Shown here: in pieces, positions 24,090 to 36,397 of the stretch
Layout of the letters: each line of letters opens with the position of its first letter
Numbering within the stretch: the first letter of the stretch is position 1
DNA from: Torymus aiolomorphi
Lineage: Eukaryota > Arthropoda > Insecta > Hymenoptera > Torymidae
Assembly: GCA_036365515.1 (NCBI GenBank)
Contig: CM070876.1
Coordinates: 109,402,810-109,466,809 of the forward strand
Length of the DNA stretch: 64,000 bases
Reading direction: 5' to 3'
Notes under the pieces: model-generated
What the model saw: only the letters and a program-made list of their open reading frames with translations
Databases searched by the model: none
Told to the model about the DNA's origin: nothing
Program-made: the position numbers and the translations under genes

Positions 24090-24562
24090 TTTCAAGTAAT
24101 TTGTCACAAAGACATTACCTCTCATAATGTAGGCTAAGCGAGAAGCTCCAAAACCTATTTTATTCGTCGTAAGGGATTTTAAATGTTTTATGTTTGCAAC
24201 ATGACCAGTCGGATGAAGGCTTTTCTTGAGACAAAGTTTATATTCTGTGTATAAATGGTTTATATTTATGATTTGAAAAGTATCAAACATACAAATTTTC
24301 TAATTTTAATTATTTTAAAAAACAAGTTATTTTACAATGCCATTTCACAATAAATTTTTATATTTTTTAACTTTTCAAATCATAACTGTAAACCATTTAT
24401 ACAAAGAATATAAACTTTGTCTCAAAAATGTCTTATCACCCGACTGGTCATATTGCAAACATAAAACATTGAATCCTTTACGTTCAATGAAATAGGTTTT
24501 GGAGCTTCTCACTTAGCTTACATTATGAGAGATAATGTCAAATGTGACAAATTACTTGCAAT
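24090..24562. repeat. Fold-back element with ~195-bp arms
   Basis: 24090-24286 is an imperfect inverse complement of 24370-24562: CAAGTAATTTGTCACA at one end pairs with TGTGACAAATTACTTG at the other, and GAGAAGCTCCAAAACCTATT with AATAGGTTTTGGAGCTTCTC. The spacer is about 83 bp. No protein frame. Confidence 0.85.
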
Positions 24563-25415
24563 TAATTCTATCTATATATTTTCTTCATTCTTGAAGGGGA
24601 TATCTGATGTAAAATCCAAAGCTGTTAATATAACAGCTATAGATGTTAATTCTTAAAACCATATAATGTATCCGTAAGGTATTTTCAATATATGGCTTTT
24701 GGTATATAACTAATTGGGTGAGGGATGTAAAATCCAAATTGTTAATAAGTATAACAGTTAGAGGAATACCTCTACTTCTTTGCATTACTGATTGAGGTAA
24801 ATATATAATAATACACTATTTAAAAATGGAAACAAATAGTCCTTTATTTTAATCATATAGTTCTTTATAGTTCTTCATTTTAATCATAGGTTCGAAAAGT
24901 TGTACTGGAATGAATTATTTCCATAAGTCATTTGTTAAAAAGTCATTACAACGGATATGGAAAAAAATTCAAATTATTTTATTTTACTTACAATTATGAA
25001 GATAGCAATGTTTATTTTTATAACAAAACTTTCTACGAAAGTATAATATAAGGCAAGCATAAGGTGTTTCTGTAATATATAAAAATATGAATAAAAAACT
25101 TATACTCTATGAAAAGGAATACAAATGATAAATAATTATTTTCTTCTGACAATTTTATCTTACCGGTTCTATACAATAAATTAATTTGTCTATAAAAAGA
25201 AGGGTATATATACTATTATTATATATAGCAAAAGGGATTTCTTGATACAATGAAAGTCATTCCATTTTTTTTTACAAATACAGCAGCCTCACACGATGCA
25301 ATTATCATCATGTACCCACACGAAAATTAAATCTATGAAATATGGTATCATCATTCTTTACCGTTATAAAACTTTGTAATTATTATTGAAGCTCTTAGAA
25401 ACTTGTGGAATCTCC
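24563..25415. other. Unassigned stretch
   Basis: It contains one short direct repeat (GATGTAAAATCCAAA at 24606 and about 24725, each followed by a GTTAATA/ATAACAG block). Otherwise AT-rich without genes. Confidence 0.4.
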
Positions 25416-26800
25416 CTAAAATAACACTTTTTAAAAAAGTAAAACTTTGGCGAGTACAAGTGTATTTGTAATCTCTCTCCCTCTCTCTTTCCTCCTCTCT
25501 CTTTCTCTCCCTCTTTCTCTCCATCGCTCTCTTTCTCACCCTCTCTCCCCCAAAGGAATATCATAGTTTAAAACAAACACATGAAAGAAGCGGAATCAAT
25601 TATTATTTTATATAGACAAGTACATTTTTGTGACATAGAAATATAGAATTATTTTCATAACAAAAAATCATAAGTACTACTAAAAATAAACTCATGAAAC
25701 TGGTGGAATCAATTAAGGGGGCTAGATACCTTTTTTCTCTGAAATAAGAAGTCACATTTTAATACATAAATGTAAACTAATTATTTCATACTTTTTACAT
25801 ATAAAAGTGGGTATATTTACCTTATCTTAAAACTTTCTCCGATGGGCCTTTTATATGGTCCAGAACCATAGTCATCGATGAAACAAGTTTTTTCACTAAC
25901 CGTAAGCTTTGAAATTTTCCTGTGGATGGATTGACTCCAGATTTAAACTAAATTACTCCTGAATAGTATAATTCTCATATGAGTGCAGGGATTTTTGATC
26001 TAATGAGAAAAAAAAAATTGTGCTGTTTTTCAAGAGTTTTTTTTTAATTTTTAAAATTTTTTTATATTTTTTCATAATTTTTCTGATGTAAAAATTTTTT
26101 CCTACATTTAATCCTAAATCTCTACACTCATATGAGAACTATACTATTCAGAAGTAATTTAGTTCAAATCTGGAATCAATCCATTCACAGGAAAATTTCA
26201 AAGCTTACGGTTAGTGAAAAAACTTGTTTCATTGATGACTATGGTTCTGGACCATATAAAAGGTCGAAGAAAGTTTTAAGGTAAGGTAAATATACCCACT
26301 TTTATATGTAAAAAGTATGAAATAATTAGTTTACATTTATGTATTAAAATGTGACTTCTTATTTCAGAGAAAAAAGGTGTAGCCCCCTTAAGTGCAGGCA
26401 AGTCAATTATTATAATAAAGAGAATTTTTAAAATAAAATTTGTTTAATATATATTTACTATAAAAATTTGTATAAAAAATAATTACGTCTAACAAAAAAT
26501 ATTACAAAAATACTAACATAATAACTGTAATTGAAACATAAAAAGTAAAAAATTTTTGCGTAAACATTTTCGAAGTATAGATCATAGAAGTCACCACCCT
26601 CTAAAATAGTTTAACCATGAGCTGTTATACACGATAAATTCATGCAAGTTTTTCTTACACAAGTCAATCTACCTATTATCTGCAAATATGAATTTTAATT
26701 AAACATCTTCTTAAACTGTTAATGTAATTTTTAAAATTTTGGGAAATTTTCTTTTCAAGACAGAAGATACTTGCCGGACGCAACGTTTTGTAGTTCAAGG
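25416..26800. repeat. Segment S, left copy of an inverted duplicated segment
   Basis: Apart from the insertion at 25717-26387, this is the inverse complement of 52515-53264. It includes a pyrimidine-rich tract (25471-25550, purine-rich in the other copy), the sequence TGGTGGAATCAATTAA and ACTTGCCGGACGCA at its right end. It is the outer part of the large inverted structure whose inner part is the Penelope-like element. Confidence 0.88.
25717..26387. mobile_element. 671-bp palindromic element with TTAA target duplication
   Basis: It starts GGGGGCTAGATACCTTTTTT, ends AAAAAAGGTGTAGCCCCC, and is nearly palindromic over its whole length around about 26050. TTAA flanks it at 25713-25716 and 26388-26391. 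The duplicate segment near 52920 reads straight through (CTGCACTTAATTGATTCC), giving the empty site with one TTAA. TTAA duplication fits piggyBac- or Kolobok-type transposases; the ends do not decide between them. No coding capacity. Confidence 0.92.
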
Positions 26801-27102
26801 TGCATAGGACGGGAATCGCAACCTTCTATGTATTTAGTTATTGATCACGTAGTATGTAAATAATTAAAATAAAATGGTAATAACAGTTCAAGAAAATAAG
26901 TATATTTCGATATTTGACTAGAGCAACACTTACACAAAACTTGTTCGTTATATAATGTTAGGAACAAGCATACGTAATATATAGTTGTACATACGCAATG
27001 TAAAAAAAAATATTATTATCTTATTATAGAATTAATAATAATTCAATTTGTATAATGAATTTGTATAATGAAGATATTACAATGAAATTATAATGAATTA
27101 AA
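26801..27102. other. Unassigned AT-rich stretch
   Basis: Not shared with the right arm of the inverted structure. Contains TTTGTATAATGAA direct repeats near 27050. No gene. Confidence 0.4.
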
Positions 27103-27285
27103 TTGAAGATTTTTTCACCCTCCATGGTTTTATTGTAGAAATTATGCTTTTTTCCATCAGGCGGGGGTAATATACGAAATAAAACAAGTTTATTTCTTAA
27201 GTATTATGAGCAACGTTTCGTTGACTAATCCGTCAACCTCTTCAGGCTAAAAAATTTTTATTGTTAAAAATGTTATAATGTATAT
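27103..27285 (-). mobile_element. Penelope-like element pseudo-LTR, outer fragment of the left arm
   Basis: The inverse complement of the pseudo-LTR seen at 48052-49136 and 52197-52345. It includes CCATGGAGGGTGAAAAAATC (start of the PLE reading frame), the hammerhead-like core at 27211-27245, and the AT-rich end abutting the large transposon. The transposon at 27286-34198 separates it from the rest of the same PLE at 34199-34880. Confidence 0.85.
27211..27245 (-). ncRNA. Hammerhead-ribozyme-like core in the PLE pseudo-LTR
   Basis: On the minus strand: CTGAAGA, then stem GTTGAC with loop GGATTA and GTCAAC, then GAAAC, then GTTG. This is the conserved catalytic pattern (CUGANGA, stem II, GAAA). 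PLEs are known to carry minimal hammerheads in their pseudo-LTRs. I cannot draw a convincing stem I, so activity is open. Confidence 0.5.
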
Positions 27286-28335
27286 GGGTCGTTCCTGTAC
27301 TTTTTTTAAAAAGTGTGCGCGGGGGGGTCGTCGATTTTGTCGACGATTTTTTTTATGAAAGTACATATAAAAAAAATAGCTTGTGCAAAATTTCAGCCCC
27401 TTATCTCATTCCTAATTCCTGCTGGAATTTTTTTAAACCCTGATTTTGACCTGTTTTTAGCCAGTTTTCAAAAAATTCTAAAAGGCTGCAATTTTAACAA
27501 AATGAGGTCGGTGAGGTCTCATTTTTTTTGTCTTTCTTCAAATTTTAAGAAAAAAAAATACACTGATATGAAATGATGATTTAGGTTTTATTGGCGATCT
27601 GTGATATGGCCATTGCATTTCATCATTTTTAGATCATCTTTAAACCTCTATATCTCGTAACTGGTTCCACATATTTGAGCTCACTAGGTCTCATTTTTTT
27701 TTGTCTCAACGAGACCTTTAATTTCCTTTTTCGAGGACCTAAATTGATTGAATAGACTTCAAGATACAGCCTTTTGAAGTTGACGTTTTTATCAAAAATC
27801 GCGAAAATCAACCGTGTTCATGGTCACAGTGTCAACCGAATTTTAATTAAAAATCATTAACAAAAGTATTTTTTATTAGAATATGATGTTATCTAACTAT
27901 ACGCTTTTCTTATCATAGGAAAAAGTCAAAAAATAATTTGTTGTCGAGCATTATAATATCTAATTTTTCGATACCTGAAATAATCAAAAATGGCTCTCTA
28001 CTGACATGAATTCTACCATCTTATAATTATTTTTGATACGTATACGTAACATAGATACGAAGGTGGTTCCTAGACCTTTAAAATCCGTAGTCGCTGATTT
28101 TTCTAGAACCACTAGAGCCAATGTTATAGCCATTTTTATAAAAAAAATATTTTTCAAGTGGTAAAATTAGAGCTTGTGAAATATAGGAAAAGTTTTATTT
28201 ACAAGATCAACCATAAGTTTGGCATAATTGTCCTAAAAAAAGTGCTGAGGCTGTATATTTTGAAGATCTTAGGCCGTGTCTACACTATGCGAGAAGCACG
28301 TGCGATCAGCCCAAGCGATGCGAGCAAGCAATGCG
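27286..28335. repeat. Left TIR of transposon copy 2
   Basis: Inverse complement of about 33155-34198. The outer end has a G-run within GTGCGCGGGGGGG and a short palindrome GTCGTCGATTTTGTCGACGA. The inner end carries the TACACTATGCGAGAAGCACG motif. Differences between the arms are scattered single bases and small indels. Confidence 0.9.
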
Positions 28336-29253
28336 TGTTGGACAAAATATTTAAAATACTTAAAATGATAAATAATATCATTTCACTACGATATTATTGA
28401 CGATATTATTTATCGCTAAATATAGATCTACTACCTGATCTACTACGATTGTTCGGGATTGAAGTATCCAAAGTGCCCGCTAGATGGCAAGCGTCCGATG
28501 CGCTCCCACAATGAAAAACATCACCCAGCGGGCTTAAATAGAGTCCTGCGGCGACTAGTCGCTACGTGCTTTATGCACATTCCTTTTACCTTACCACTTT
28601 CCGTTTTACCTATACAATGCCTTATTGCCTGTTCACTCGTACGCATAAGCATTCATACCTTTTTCTGTAATCAACTTTCACTTTCGAGTAGAGTTGGTTG
28701 CATAGACTCTTGAAGTCTAATTTTCCCGTTTATTTCTTCTTGCTGACAAACCCTAATAATATAAAGTCACGTTTACGTTCAATCGTAAACAACGATATTA
28801 TTTATCATTTTAAGTATTTCAAGTACTTTGTGCAAAACGTCTGGCTTGTCGCATGTGCGCACCGGTTGCGCTTCTCGCATTCCTAGTATAGACATGGTCT
28901 TAAATGCAGGTTTTCCATAGTTTTACGTGCGTTATACGTATAAGCTCAGGTTAAATGAAACATACATAGATAGTTTCATTTAACCTGTGTTGACGTAAGT
29001 TAATAGATGACAGACATCCATTTTTCTGTGCGAGACACCCGTGAACCCGTCATCCGTTACACGACACACGGCACGGAATGTCCTTAAACAATGAGTACAA
29101 GTTACAATAAAAAATGAAATGAATATTTCTAAGTAGAATTGTGAAGGAAGTTGAGCAGAACTATTACCAAGTATATCAGTATTGGTTCGGCTGAATTTTA
29201 TAAATTGTACAATTGTGTTTTGTAAGTGTTATCTTCTCAGGAATTGAAAGAAA

Positions 29254-32200
29254 ATGATGTGCTATATTGGTGAATTGCATGAGGATGATAAATGTCATTT
29301 AGAGCATTACACAAGAAATAAATCTCTTAATCTAATTAGTAATCTTAGTAATGAATTAAAGCTGTATTTATCATTTAGGATTAAAAATTTTGATATTAAT
29401 GTAGAAAATAAATTTATTTGCGACCATCATCTTCATAAATATGATACTCGATATACAAGTAGACAAAGGAAGTGTTGCAATTGTTTTAATAATCATTCAA
29501 AATCCATTGAGAATAATTTAGTAATGATTAGTGCTGATAAATGTGATAAATTTCGTAACATTTGTAATATAAATTTAGATCCAGGTAATAAGTACTGTAA
29601 AAACTGTGAGTTCAAAATTACATCAATAATAACAAAAAATGCAGAAAAAGATGAAAACACTGGGAATGATGGTTTAAAGGTAAATAATAATGAGCAGCTT
29701 TCTTCAAGTAGTCAAGTTTCTTCAAGTAGCCAAGTGTGTACATCAGAAAGTTCAGAAGATATATTATTGAGCCAAGGATTTCAACGTTTAAATAAAATGC
29801 TCGATGGATTTGATGAACCTCCTCTTAAACGAGAGAAACTTAGTGATTATCGCTTGGAAAATAAAACATACAGTGTTTTAGAATCAATGAATACGAAATT
29901 TTGTACAAGAGTTAATAAAACATTGAATCTTAATTTACTAACTCAATGGAATCTTAAACAGCTACAAGAGGATAGTATGTCATTTCACGGAATGATTGGA
30001 AACATAATTAAGTGTTATAATGAAGAAACTAATTTTGGTAAAAAAATATCGTTATTGACATTACTTCCAAATCATTGGAAATTTGAACAAGCAAAACATT
30101 ATTTCCAATGTTCACGTTATATGTTTAATAAAGCAAAAGAACTTACAATTACTGTAGGTAAGTTAAAAAATGGTTTGTAATAAATTCTTAATATCTTGAT
30201 TATAGACATAGTGTAAACATATAGAATCGATAATCCTTTATACATTAGGTTACATATATTATATTACACTTGAGAATTATTAATAGAAAATTTTAGTTTA
30301 ATTTATTAAAATCTATGTAATTTTTGTTCAAGCAACTATAATGATAAAGGGTACTATAAAATATTTAATTTAAAATCCTCCTAATTATTTATTTATATTA
30401 CTCATGTATTATTACTTAAGTATTATTATTTATGTATTACTTACGTATTGCTTACGTATTGCTTAAGTATTGTTTACGGATTAAGTAAAATAATACATGA
30501 ATTGTAATTTAAAAATTTAAATGAAATCCGATTTAATTAGAAAGAATCTATATTTCAGAAATCTCAATGTTCTCTCTGTTTACAAGCTGTAATCTCATAT
30601 TTTTTTTTTTATTTTTTAACATTGAGGAACGGGAGAAAAAAATAATTTCCAAAAAATGCGATTTTTAGGCCTTACTGGTATAAGGAGGGAAGATAGGTCC
30701 CCGGAAAAATCGTAGAAAATTCTTTTTTTAGTATACTTCTATGAAATCACTGTCATTTTTCGCTTTCATTAATTGTGGCATTTTGCCTATCTTAACATGG
30801 GGTACCCTTCGTTATTCATTATGAGATAAAAAATAATAAAGTAATTATTGGATTTTAAAAGAACTATTAAAATTAATATAAAAAAAAAATAAAAAAAATA
30901 AATTAATTCTAAACTATTTCTTTTCTTCCAATATAACAAGTCATAGTAATTAAAATAGAATAAACATTGAGCTAAATTTTATGGTCTTGATAATCGTTAA
31001 ATTAAAAAAAAATAATATTGTTATTATGATTTTATTTTGTGATTAAGTATACACTATTTGAAATTAATTTCAAAATATATTTTTCCAGGTGTCTTAGGAA
31101 CTATTAAGCGTAAAGTGTACAGCATTCATTCTAATGAAGTTAGAGAATCTGTAACTCAGTATTATAGAGATGAAAACAATAGTAGAATATGTAGCGGCAT
31201 TAAAGATTGCATCAGTGTTAAAAATCCTATTACTAATATCACAGAGAAGTTACAAAAAAGACTGTTGATGTATGATTTGAAGGATCTATACAACAATTGG
31301 GTGGAAGAAGAATATGAACAGCATTTTAAAGATCAGCGCAAACCAGGTTTCAGTATATTTGCTTCTTTAACGCCAAAAGAATGTATTAGTGCTGGAGCAC
31401 CTGGTACACATACAATTTGTGTATATCCTATACACCAATATGTCAAATTAAAATTGTCTGCCATCAACAAAAATTTAGCCTACCGAGTAAATTTAAATGA
31501 TTGTGTTTGTTCAACAGATTGGAGCGATTGTATGCTACATCTTTGTGAAAACTGTCCTGGTAAAGCAGAAATTCTGAAAATATTGGAATCAAGCTCATGC
31601 GAAGATGTTTCAGAGATTGAATATCATAATTGGGTAAATAATGCTGAATCACAATCTAATAATAGAGTCAGTCTTATTATGGTAAAAGAACCTACAAGAA
31701 ATTTTATTATAAATTTAGCCAATGACTTATGGGAGTTAACAAAGCATCATTATGTGACTGAAATGCAAAAATGTTATTTAAAACATTGCAAAACAATTAT
31801 TACTCCAGATACATGTATTATACTTCAAGATTTTGCTGAAAATTTCTTATTTGTTTGTCAAGACTCGATCCAAGCATTTTATTTTAATAATACACAAGCA
31901 ACTGTACACCCGTTTGTAGTGTATTATAAAGAAGACAATAACGACAAATTACAAACCTTATCTGTATGTGTTATTAGTGATTGTTTAAAACATGATGCTT
32001 GTGCAGTTAACACTTTTCAAGGGCAACTCATTGCACTTCTAAAACGAGATTTTCCGTTTATTGAGAATGTACATTATATGTCAGATGGAGCACCTACCCA
32101 ATACAAAAACAAGTAAGAGTACTTTTATTGTAGTATATTAATCCGTATTATATGAACAAAAAGACACCTTTAGATTTTTGTTCATTAAAAGACCTGAAAA

Positions 32201-33043
32201 AATTTAATTTTAATTATTAAGAATATGTCAAAGTAATATTCTGAAAGTATATTTATTTTGTGTGAAAAACTATTTTGAGACCCAGAACATCAAAATCCAT
32301 AAAGATCCTGGACCTGCAGGTTACACCCGAGTTAAAATTTTACATTATGTAGAAAACAGCTTTAAAGATAAAATTACTAAAACAGTTCTTTATTTTTTCT
32401 GTATATCAAATTTTAAAAAAGCAACAACTTCTACGATGCAAGTTCAAACAATTTGTATTATTATGTACACAATATTAAACAGATTTATTTTATTTTTTAT
32501 AATTTTTACCTTCAAGATAGTATTTATTTACTGTAGGAACAATTTCATTAATATCTGCCATCATGAGGAGGATTTTGGCTTAAAAGTTAAGTCGCACAAC
32601 TTTTTTTCTACTAGCCATGGGAAAAGTCCGTGTGATAGATGTGGAGCAGTGGTTAAACGAACAATACGCAGGGCATCCTTACAAAGAACATCAGAAAAAC
32701 CAATTTTAAATCCAAAAGACATGTATGATTACGTTAGTGAAAATATTGATGGAATAAGGTAAAAATAATATAATTTAGATTTTTTGACTATATTATTTGA
32801 TTAAGTATTTGAATAATAAATCATTATGTGTTATAAAAATATAGAATATTTGGTTTTTAGATCTATTTGGTGAGTCAAGAAACAATTGAGAAAAGGCGTA
32901 AAGTACTAGAATGCCGTTTTAAATTGACCCGAACTATACAGAATACAAGAAAATATCACTGCTTTATACCCATTGATGATTCAACATTGAAAGCAAAACT
33001 TACTTCGTTTGATAATGATTATAAAATAGTTAAAATAAAATAA
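29254..33043 (+). CDS. Transposase gene of transposon copy 2 (four exons, last exon frameshifted)
   Basis: Exons inferred: 29254-30157, 31089-32112, 32537-32758 and 32861-33043, with GT-AG introns and phase kept at the first three junctions; about 777 codons. Exon 1 has a Cys/His-rich putative zinc-binding domain (FICDHH, KCCNCF, YCKNCEF), a Ser-rich linker and KISLLTLLPNHW. Exon 2 has PGTHTIC, CPIHQ, CVCSTDWSDC, FAENFLF and ends in SDGAPTQYKN; the conserved Asp residues are candidates for a DDE-type active site. Exon 3 reads straight on as NNFINICHHEEDFG, then TSHGKSPCD and VKR. In exon 4 TTTGGTGAG stands where copy 1 has TTTGGGTGAG, so the frame hits TGA at once and the last ~55 residues are lost. 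Start chosen at the first ATG after the hairpin-bearing leader. Confidence 0.75.
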
Positions 33044-33154
33044 TATTACAAACAAAATTTTACTTAAATTCTTATTTTCAACTTTAATTATCTATAAAGT
33101 CTGCATAGGTAATTTAATCAACCTAAAGCCATTACTATCACTTGCTCGCGTCGC

Positions 33155-34198
33155 ATGCGCGCATGGCTTGCTCGCATCGCTTGGGCTGATCGCACGTGTT
33201 TCTCGCATAGTGTAGACACGGCCTAAGATCTTCAAAATATGCAGCCTCAGCACTTTTTTCAGGACAATTATGCCAAACTTATGGTTGATCTTGTAAATAA
33301 AACTTTTCCTATATTTCACAAGCTCTAATTTTACCACTTGAAAAATATCTTTTTATAAAAACGGCTATAACTTTGGCTCTAGTGGTCCTAGAAAAATCAG
33401 CGACTACGGATTTTAAACGTCTAGGAACCACCTTTGTATCTATGTTACGTATACGTGTCAAAAATAATTATAAGATGGTAGAATTCATGTCAGTAGAGAG
33501 CCATTTTTGATTATTTTAGGTATCGACAAATTAGATATTATAATGCTTGACAAAAAATTATTTTTTGAATTTTTCCTATGATAGGAAAAGCGTATAGTTA
33601 GATAACATCATATTCTAATGAAAAATACTTTTGTTAATGATTTTTAATTAAAATTCGGTTGACACTGTGACCATGAACACGGTTGATTTTCGCGATTTTT
33701 GATAAAAACGTCAACTTCAAAAGGCTGTATCTTGAAGTCTATTCAATCAATTTAGGTCCTCAAAAAAAGAAATTAAAGGTCTCGTTGAGATAAAAAAGAA
33801 TGAGACCAAGTGAGCACAAAAATGTGGAACCAGTTACGAGATATAAAGGTTTAAAGATGATCTAAAAATGATGAAATGCAATGGCCATATCACAGATTGC
33901 CAATAAAACCTAAATCATCATTTCATATCAGTGTATTTTTTTTTTCTTAAAATTTGAAGAAAGACAAAAAAAATGAGACCTCACCGACCTCATTTTGTTA
34001 AAATTGCAGCCTTTTAGAATTTTTTGAAAACTGGCTAAAACAGGTCAAAATCAGGGTTTAAAAAAATTCCAGCAGGAATTAGGAATGAGATAAGGGGCTC
34101 AAATTTTGCACAAGTTATTTTTTTTATATATACTTTCATAAAAAAAAAATCGACGACCCTCCCGCGCACACTTTTTAAAAAAAGTACAGGAACGACCC
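33155..34198. repeat. Right TIR of transposon copy 2
   Basis: Inverse complement of the left TIR, ending AAAGTACAGGAACGACCC. One of the two inner GTCGAC-palindrome halves seen in the left TIR is deleted here (near 34150). Confidence 0.9.
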
Positions 34199-34880
34199 AT
34201 ATATATATATATATATATATATAGACAATGATAATTTGTATACAGTACAACAAACGCAACAATACCTCTTAACAATTTTTGTTGTATGTTAACCCATGTT
34301 AACAAGTCAAAACGGACGATATTATTACGCCGAATTTTTAACTTATCGGAAATGCGACGAAATAGACATATAAATTTGCGCTTATATACACAGCTAAGAC
34401 GTGTATACAAGTGTAACAAAAACAATAACACCAGTTCGTTAGCATTTGAATTTCCTTAGTACCGGAAAATATGGTTTATTAAGAGTAAATATCTCTTCTT
34501 TCTTATTTATGTTATTGTTATGACATTTGATATGCATCATTTCGGACGTTAATCTTTTTTTATAATTGCTTTCGTTATCCAAAATTTCAGCGCCCTCCCA
34601 ATCGAATTCATGGTTAAAAGAATTTTGATGAATGGTGACTACGGAATCTTTATTTTTGTTATTTTTATGTTCATTGACTCGTTTTTTTAACGTTCTTTTT
34701 GTTTCACCTATGTATGTAGCCGGACAATCCTTGCATGTAAATTTATACACAATGTTCGTTCGGTCCCATTTTTTTGTTACATCTTTGCCAAGTTTAATAA
34801 TAGAGTTAAGACTCTTTTTTACTAACGGGACTGAAGTAATATTGTATAGTTTTAGGATAGTAGATAAGCTAGGCCGGTTC
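34199..34880 (-). pseudogene. GIY-YIG endonuclease half of a Penelope-like element
   Basis: The minus-strand frame 34880-34439 encodes a GIY-YIG nuclease domain: IVYKFTCKDCPATYIGETKR (the Y-x-x-C...YIGET core), LKKRVNEHK with the conserved Arg and His, and SNYKKRLTSEMMHI with the conserved Glu. This is the C-terminal nuclease of PLE reverse transcriptases. The frame is cut at about 34880 by inserted sequence; the matching RT half lies at 45356-47436. The 3' UTR runs to an AT tract at 34199-34222, where transposon copy 2 is inserted. Confidence 0.88.
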
Positions 34881-35350
34881 CCGACCACTTCAGGTCTAGA
34901 CCTGCTGGTTCATAACCGGCCTAGGATTTTTGGGTCCCCCTCTCCACCCCTCCCCCCTTCCCCTCCCCCCGCTATTGCACGAGGTGGCATTAACCCAACA
35001 CAGGTCTAGACCTGCTGGTCCAGAACCGGCCTAGGGTTTTTGGGTCACCCGCACGGATGCCAATAACCCAAACCGGCTTGATCTAGAACCGGCATACTGG
35101 TTCTGGCTCACCCGCACGCCATCGAGTTGAGCCAGAACCGGCATACCGATTCTCGATCAGGTCTTGCCCGTTCTAGGCTAGCCGAAGTCAGGCCTCGCCC
35201 TGGGGGAGCGGACCGATGGCAGCGAACGGCCATCGGCGAGCGGCGCGGCAGCTTGCTGCCAACGAGCAGCGGTAGCAGCCGACGGCGGGCGGTCGGCGGC
35301 GGGCGGCCTGCTGCTTGTCAGCCTGCATCACTCGGCCAGCGGTTCTTATC
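34881..35350. repeat. GC-rich block with tandem 'AACCGGC' repeats
   Basis: CAGGTCTAGACCTGCTGGT occurs at 34891 and 35001 (110 bp apart), each followed by AACCGGCCTAGG and TTTTTGGGTC. Degenerate versions (CTAGAACCGGCATACTGG, GAGCCAGAACCGGCATACC) follow to 35150. 35150-35330 is GC-rich with GGCGGGCGG words. No convincing gene. Left edge of the block that splits the PLE. Confidence 0.7.
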
Positions 35351-35771
35351 TACTAGTAAATATTTAGAACTTTTTATAACCCTTTTGCTCGGGTAAAGAA
35401 CAGGTGTTTGTAGAAAATTTTTCCGAACATTTTTTCCACTGCGACTTTTTTTATCGTTTTGTATCAGTTGTTGTTGCTCAGGAGCAACGGCCGAGCTGCT
35501 TTGACCCATTAATAGGGAATGAAAGCTTCTAACGACCGCAACACGCTTATATAACCGAAGCCTGGACTAACTTTGCTTGCGAGAGCCATCTAGCGGTCAG
35601 AATTTGAAGGAGGATAAGAGCCCCACCTCGCTCCTATCCTGTGAGGTTCTACCTGTCTATTAACCTCTCCATTATCCTTCAAACATTTTTTTATTCGGCA
35701 TTCTCTTCCATGTTGTACACTCCATTATGGTTAGTACCATTGCGAATATTTAAAAATTTTCACGAAAAAAA
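35351..35771. other. Unassigned stretch
   Basis: No gene recognised. Contains a short palindromic word around 35470-35490 (TTGCTCAGGAGCAAC). Confidence 0.4.
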
Positions 35772-36278
35772 CGCCGGAGGGTGGATTCGAACTCACAATC
35801 TCTAGATTACTGAGTAACCACCTTACCACTCGGCTATCGAGACATATGTATACTCATAGCTTAATTTATACTCTTATAGCGCGATGCCTTCACGGTAGTG
35901 CCGCCGGTAAGGTAGAAGACTGTAGGTAAATGAATATACTCTACCGATAAACATTAATATTTTAATATAAAAAGTTTTCATGAAAAAAACGCCGAAGGGT
36001 GGATTCGAACCTGCGATCTTCAGATTACTGAGCAGCAACTTTACCACTCGACTATCGACACATATGTATGCTCATAGCTGAATTTGTATCTAATAAGCAC
36101 ACGCAAGGCCTCAATGTTCACGGTGGTAAGGTAGAATACTGTATTAATATACTTTACCGATAAACATTAATATTTAATATAAAAAATTTTTAAGAAAAAA
36201 AAAAATCGCCGGAGGTTGAATTTGAACTGACGATCTTTAGATTAACTGAGCAGCCACCTTACCACTAGGCTATCGAGT
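35772..36278 (-). repeat. Three tandem tRNA-like (SINE-like) units of ~217 bp
   Basis: On the minus strand, units at 35772-35842, 35991-36060 and 36207-36278 each read like the body of a tRNA. An A-box-like TAGCCGAGTGGTAAGGTGG (first unit) is followed about 40 bases later by a B-box-like GTTCGAATCCACC. The second unit has TAGTCGAGTGGTAAAG and GGTTCGAATCC; the third is more diverged. Acceptor and T-stems do not pair properly, so these are tRNA-derived and not working tRNA genes. The intervening ~145 bp is also repeated (CATATGTATACTCATAGCT, TACCGATAAACATTAATATT). Confidence 0.72.
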
Positions 36279-36397
36279 CATATACATACTCATAGCTGAA
36301 TTACGAGGACGCTGCGCGCGCAAAATATTTTGCACAATTTTGAGGTTATGAAAATTTTGTATATAGCATATGGTTCTATGTAAAAAAGTGATAGCCC

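Larger units (their letters stand above)
27286..34198 (+). mobile_element. Large TIR DNA transposon, copy 2 (complete, 6.9 kb)
   Basis: It begins GGGTCGTTCCTGTACTTTTT and ends with the complement ...GTACAGGAACGACCC, with TIRs of about 1.05 kb. It sits in the (TA)n tract of a Penelope-like element. ATAT flanks both ends, compatible with a 4-bp duplication that the microsatellite makes impossible to prove. The inverted duplicate of the surrounding PLE at 52160-52210 lacks it (empty site). It encodes one four-exon gene. 4-bp AT-rich duplication and long TIRs would fit Sola-like or related superfamilies, but I do not assign one. Confidence 0.92.

Noticed and set aside
35772..35842. Functional tRNA gene
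   Set aside because: A- and B-box words are present but acceptor and T stems do not pair and the unit is tandemly repeated.
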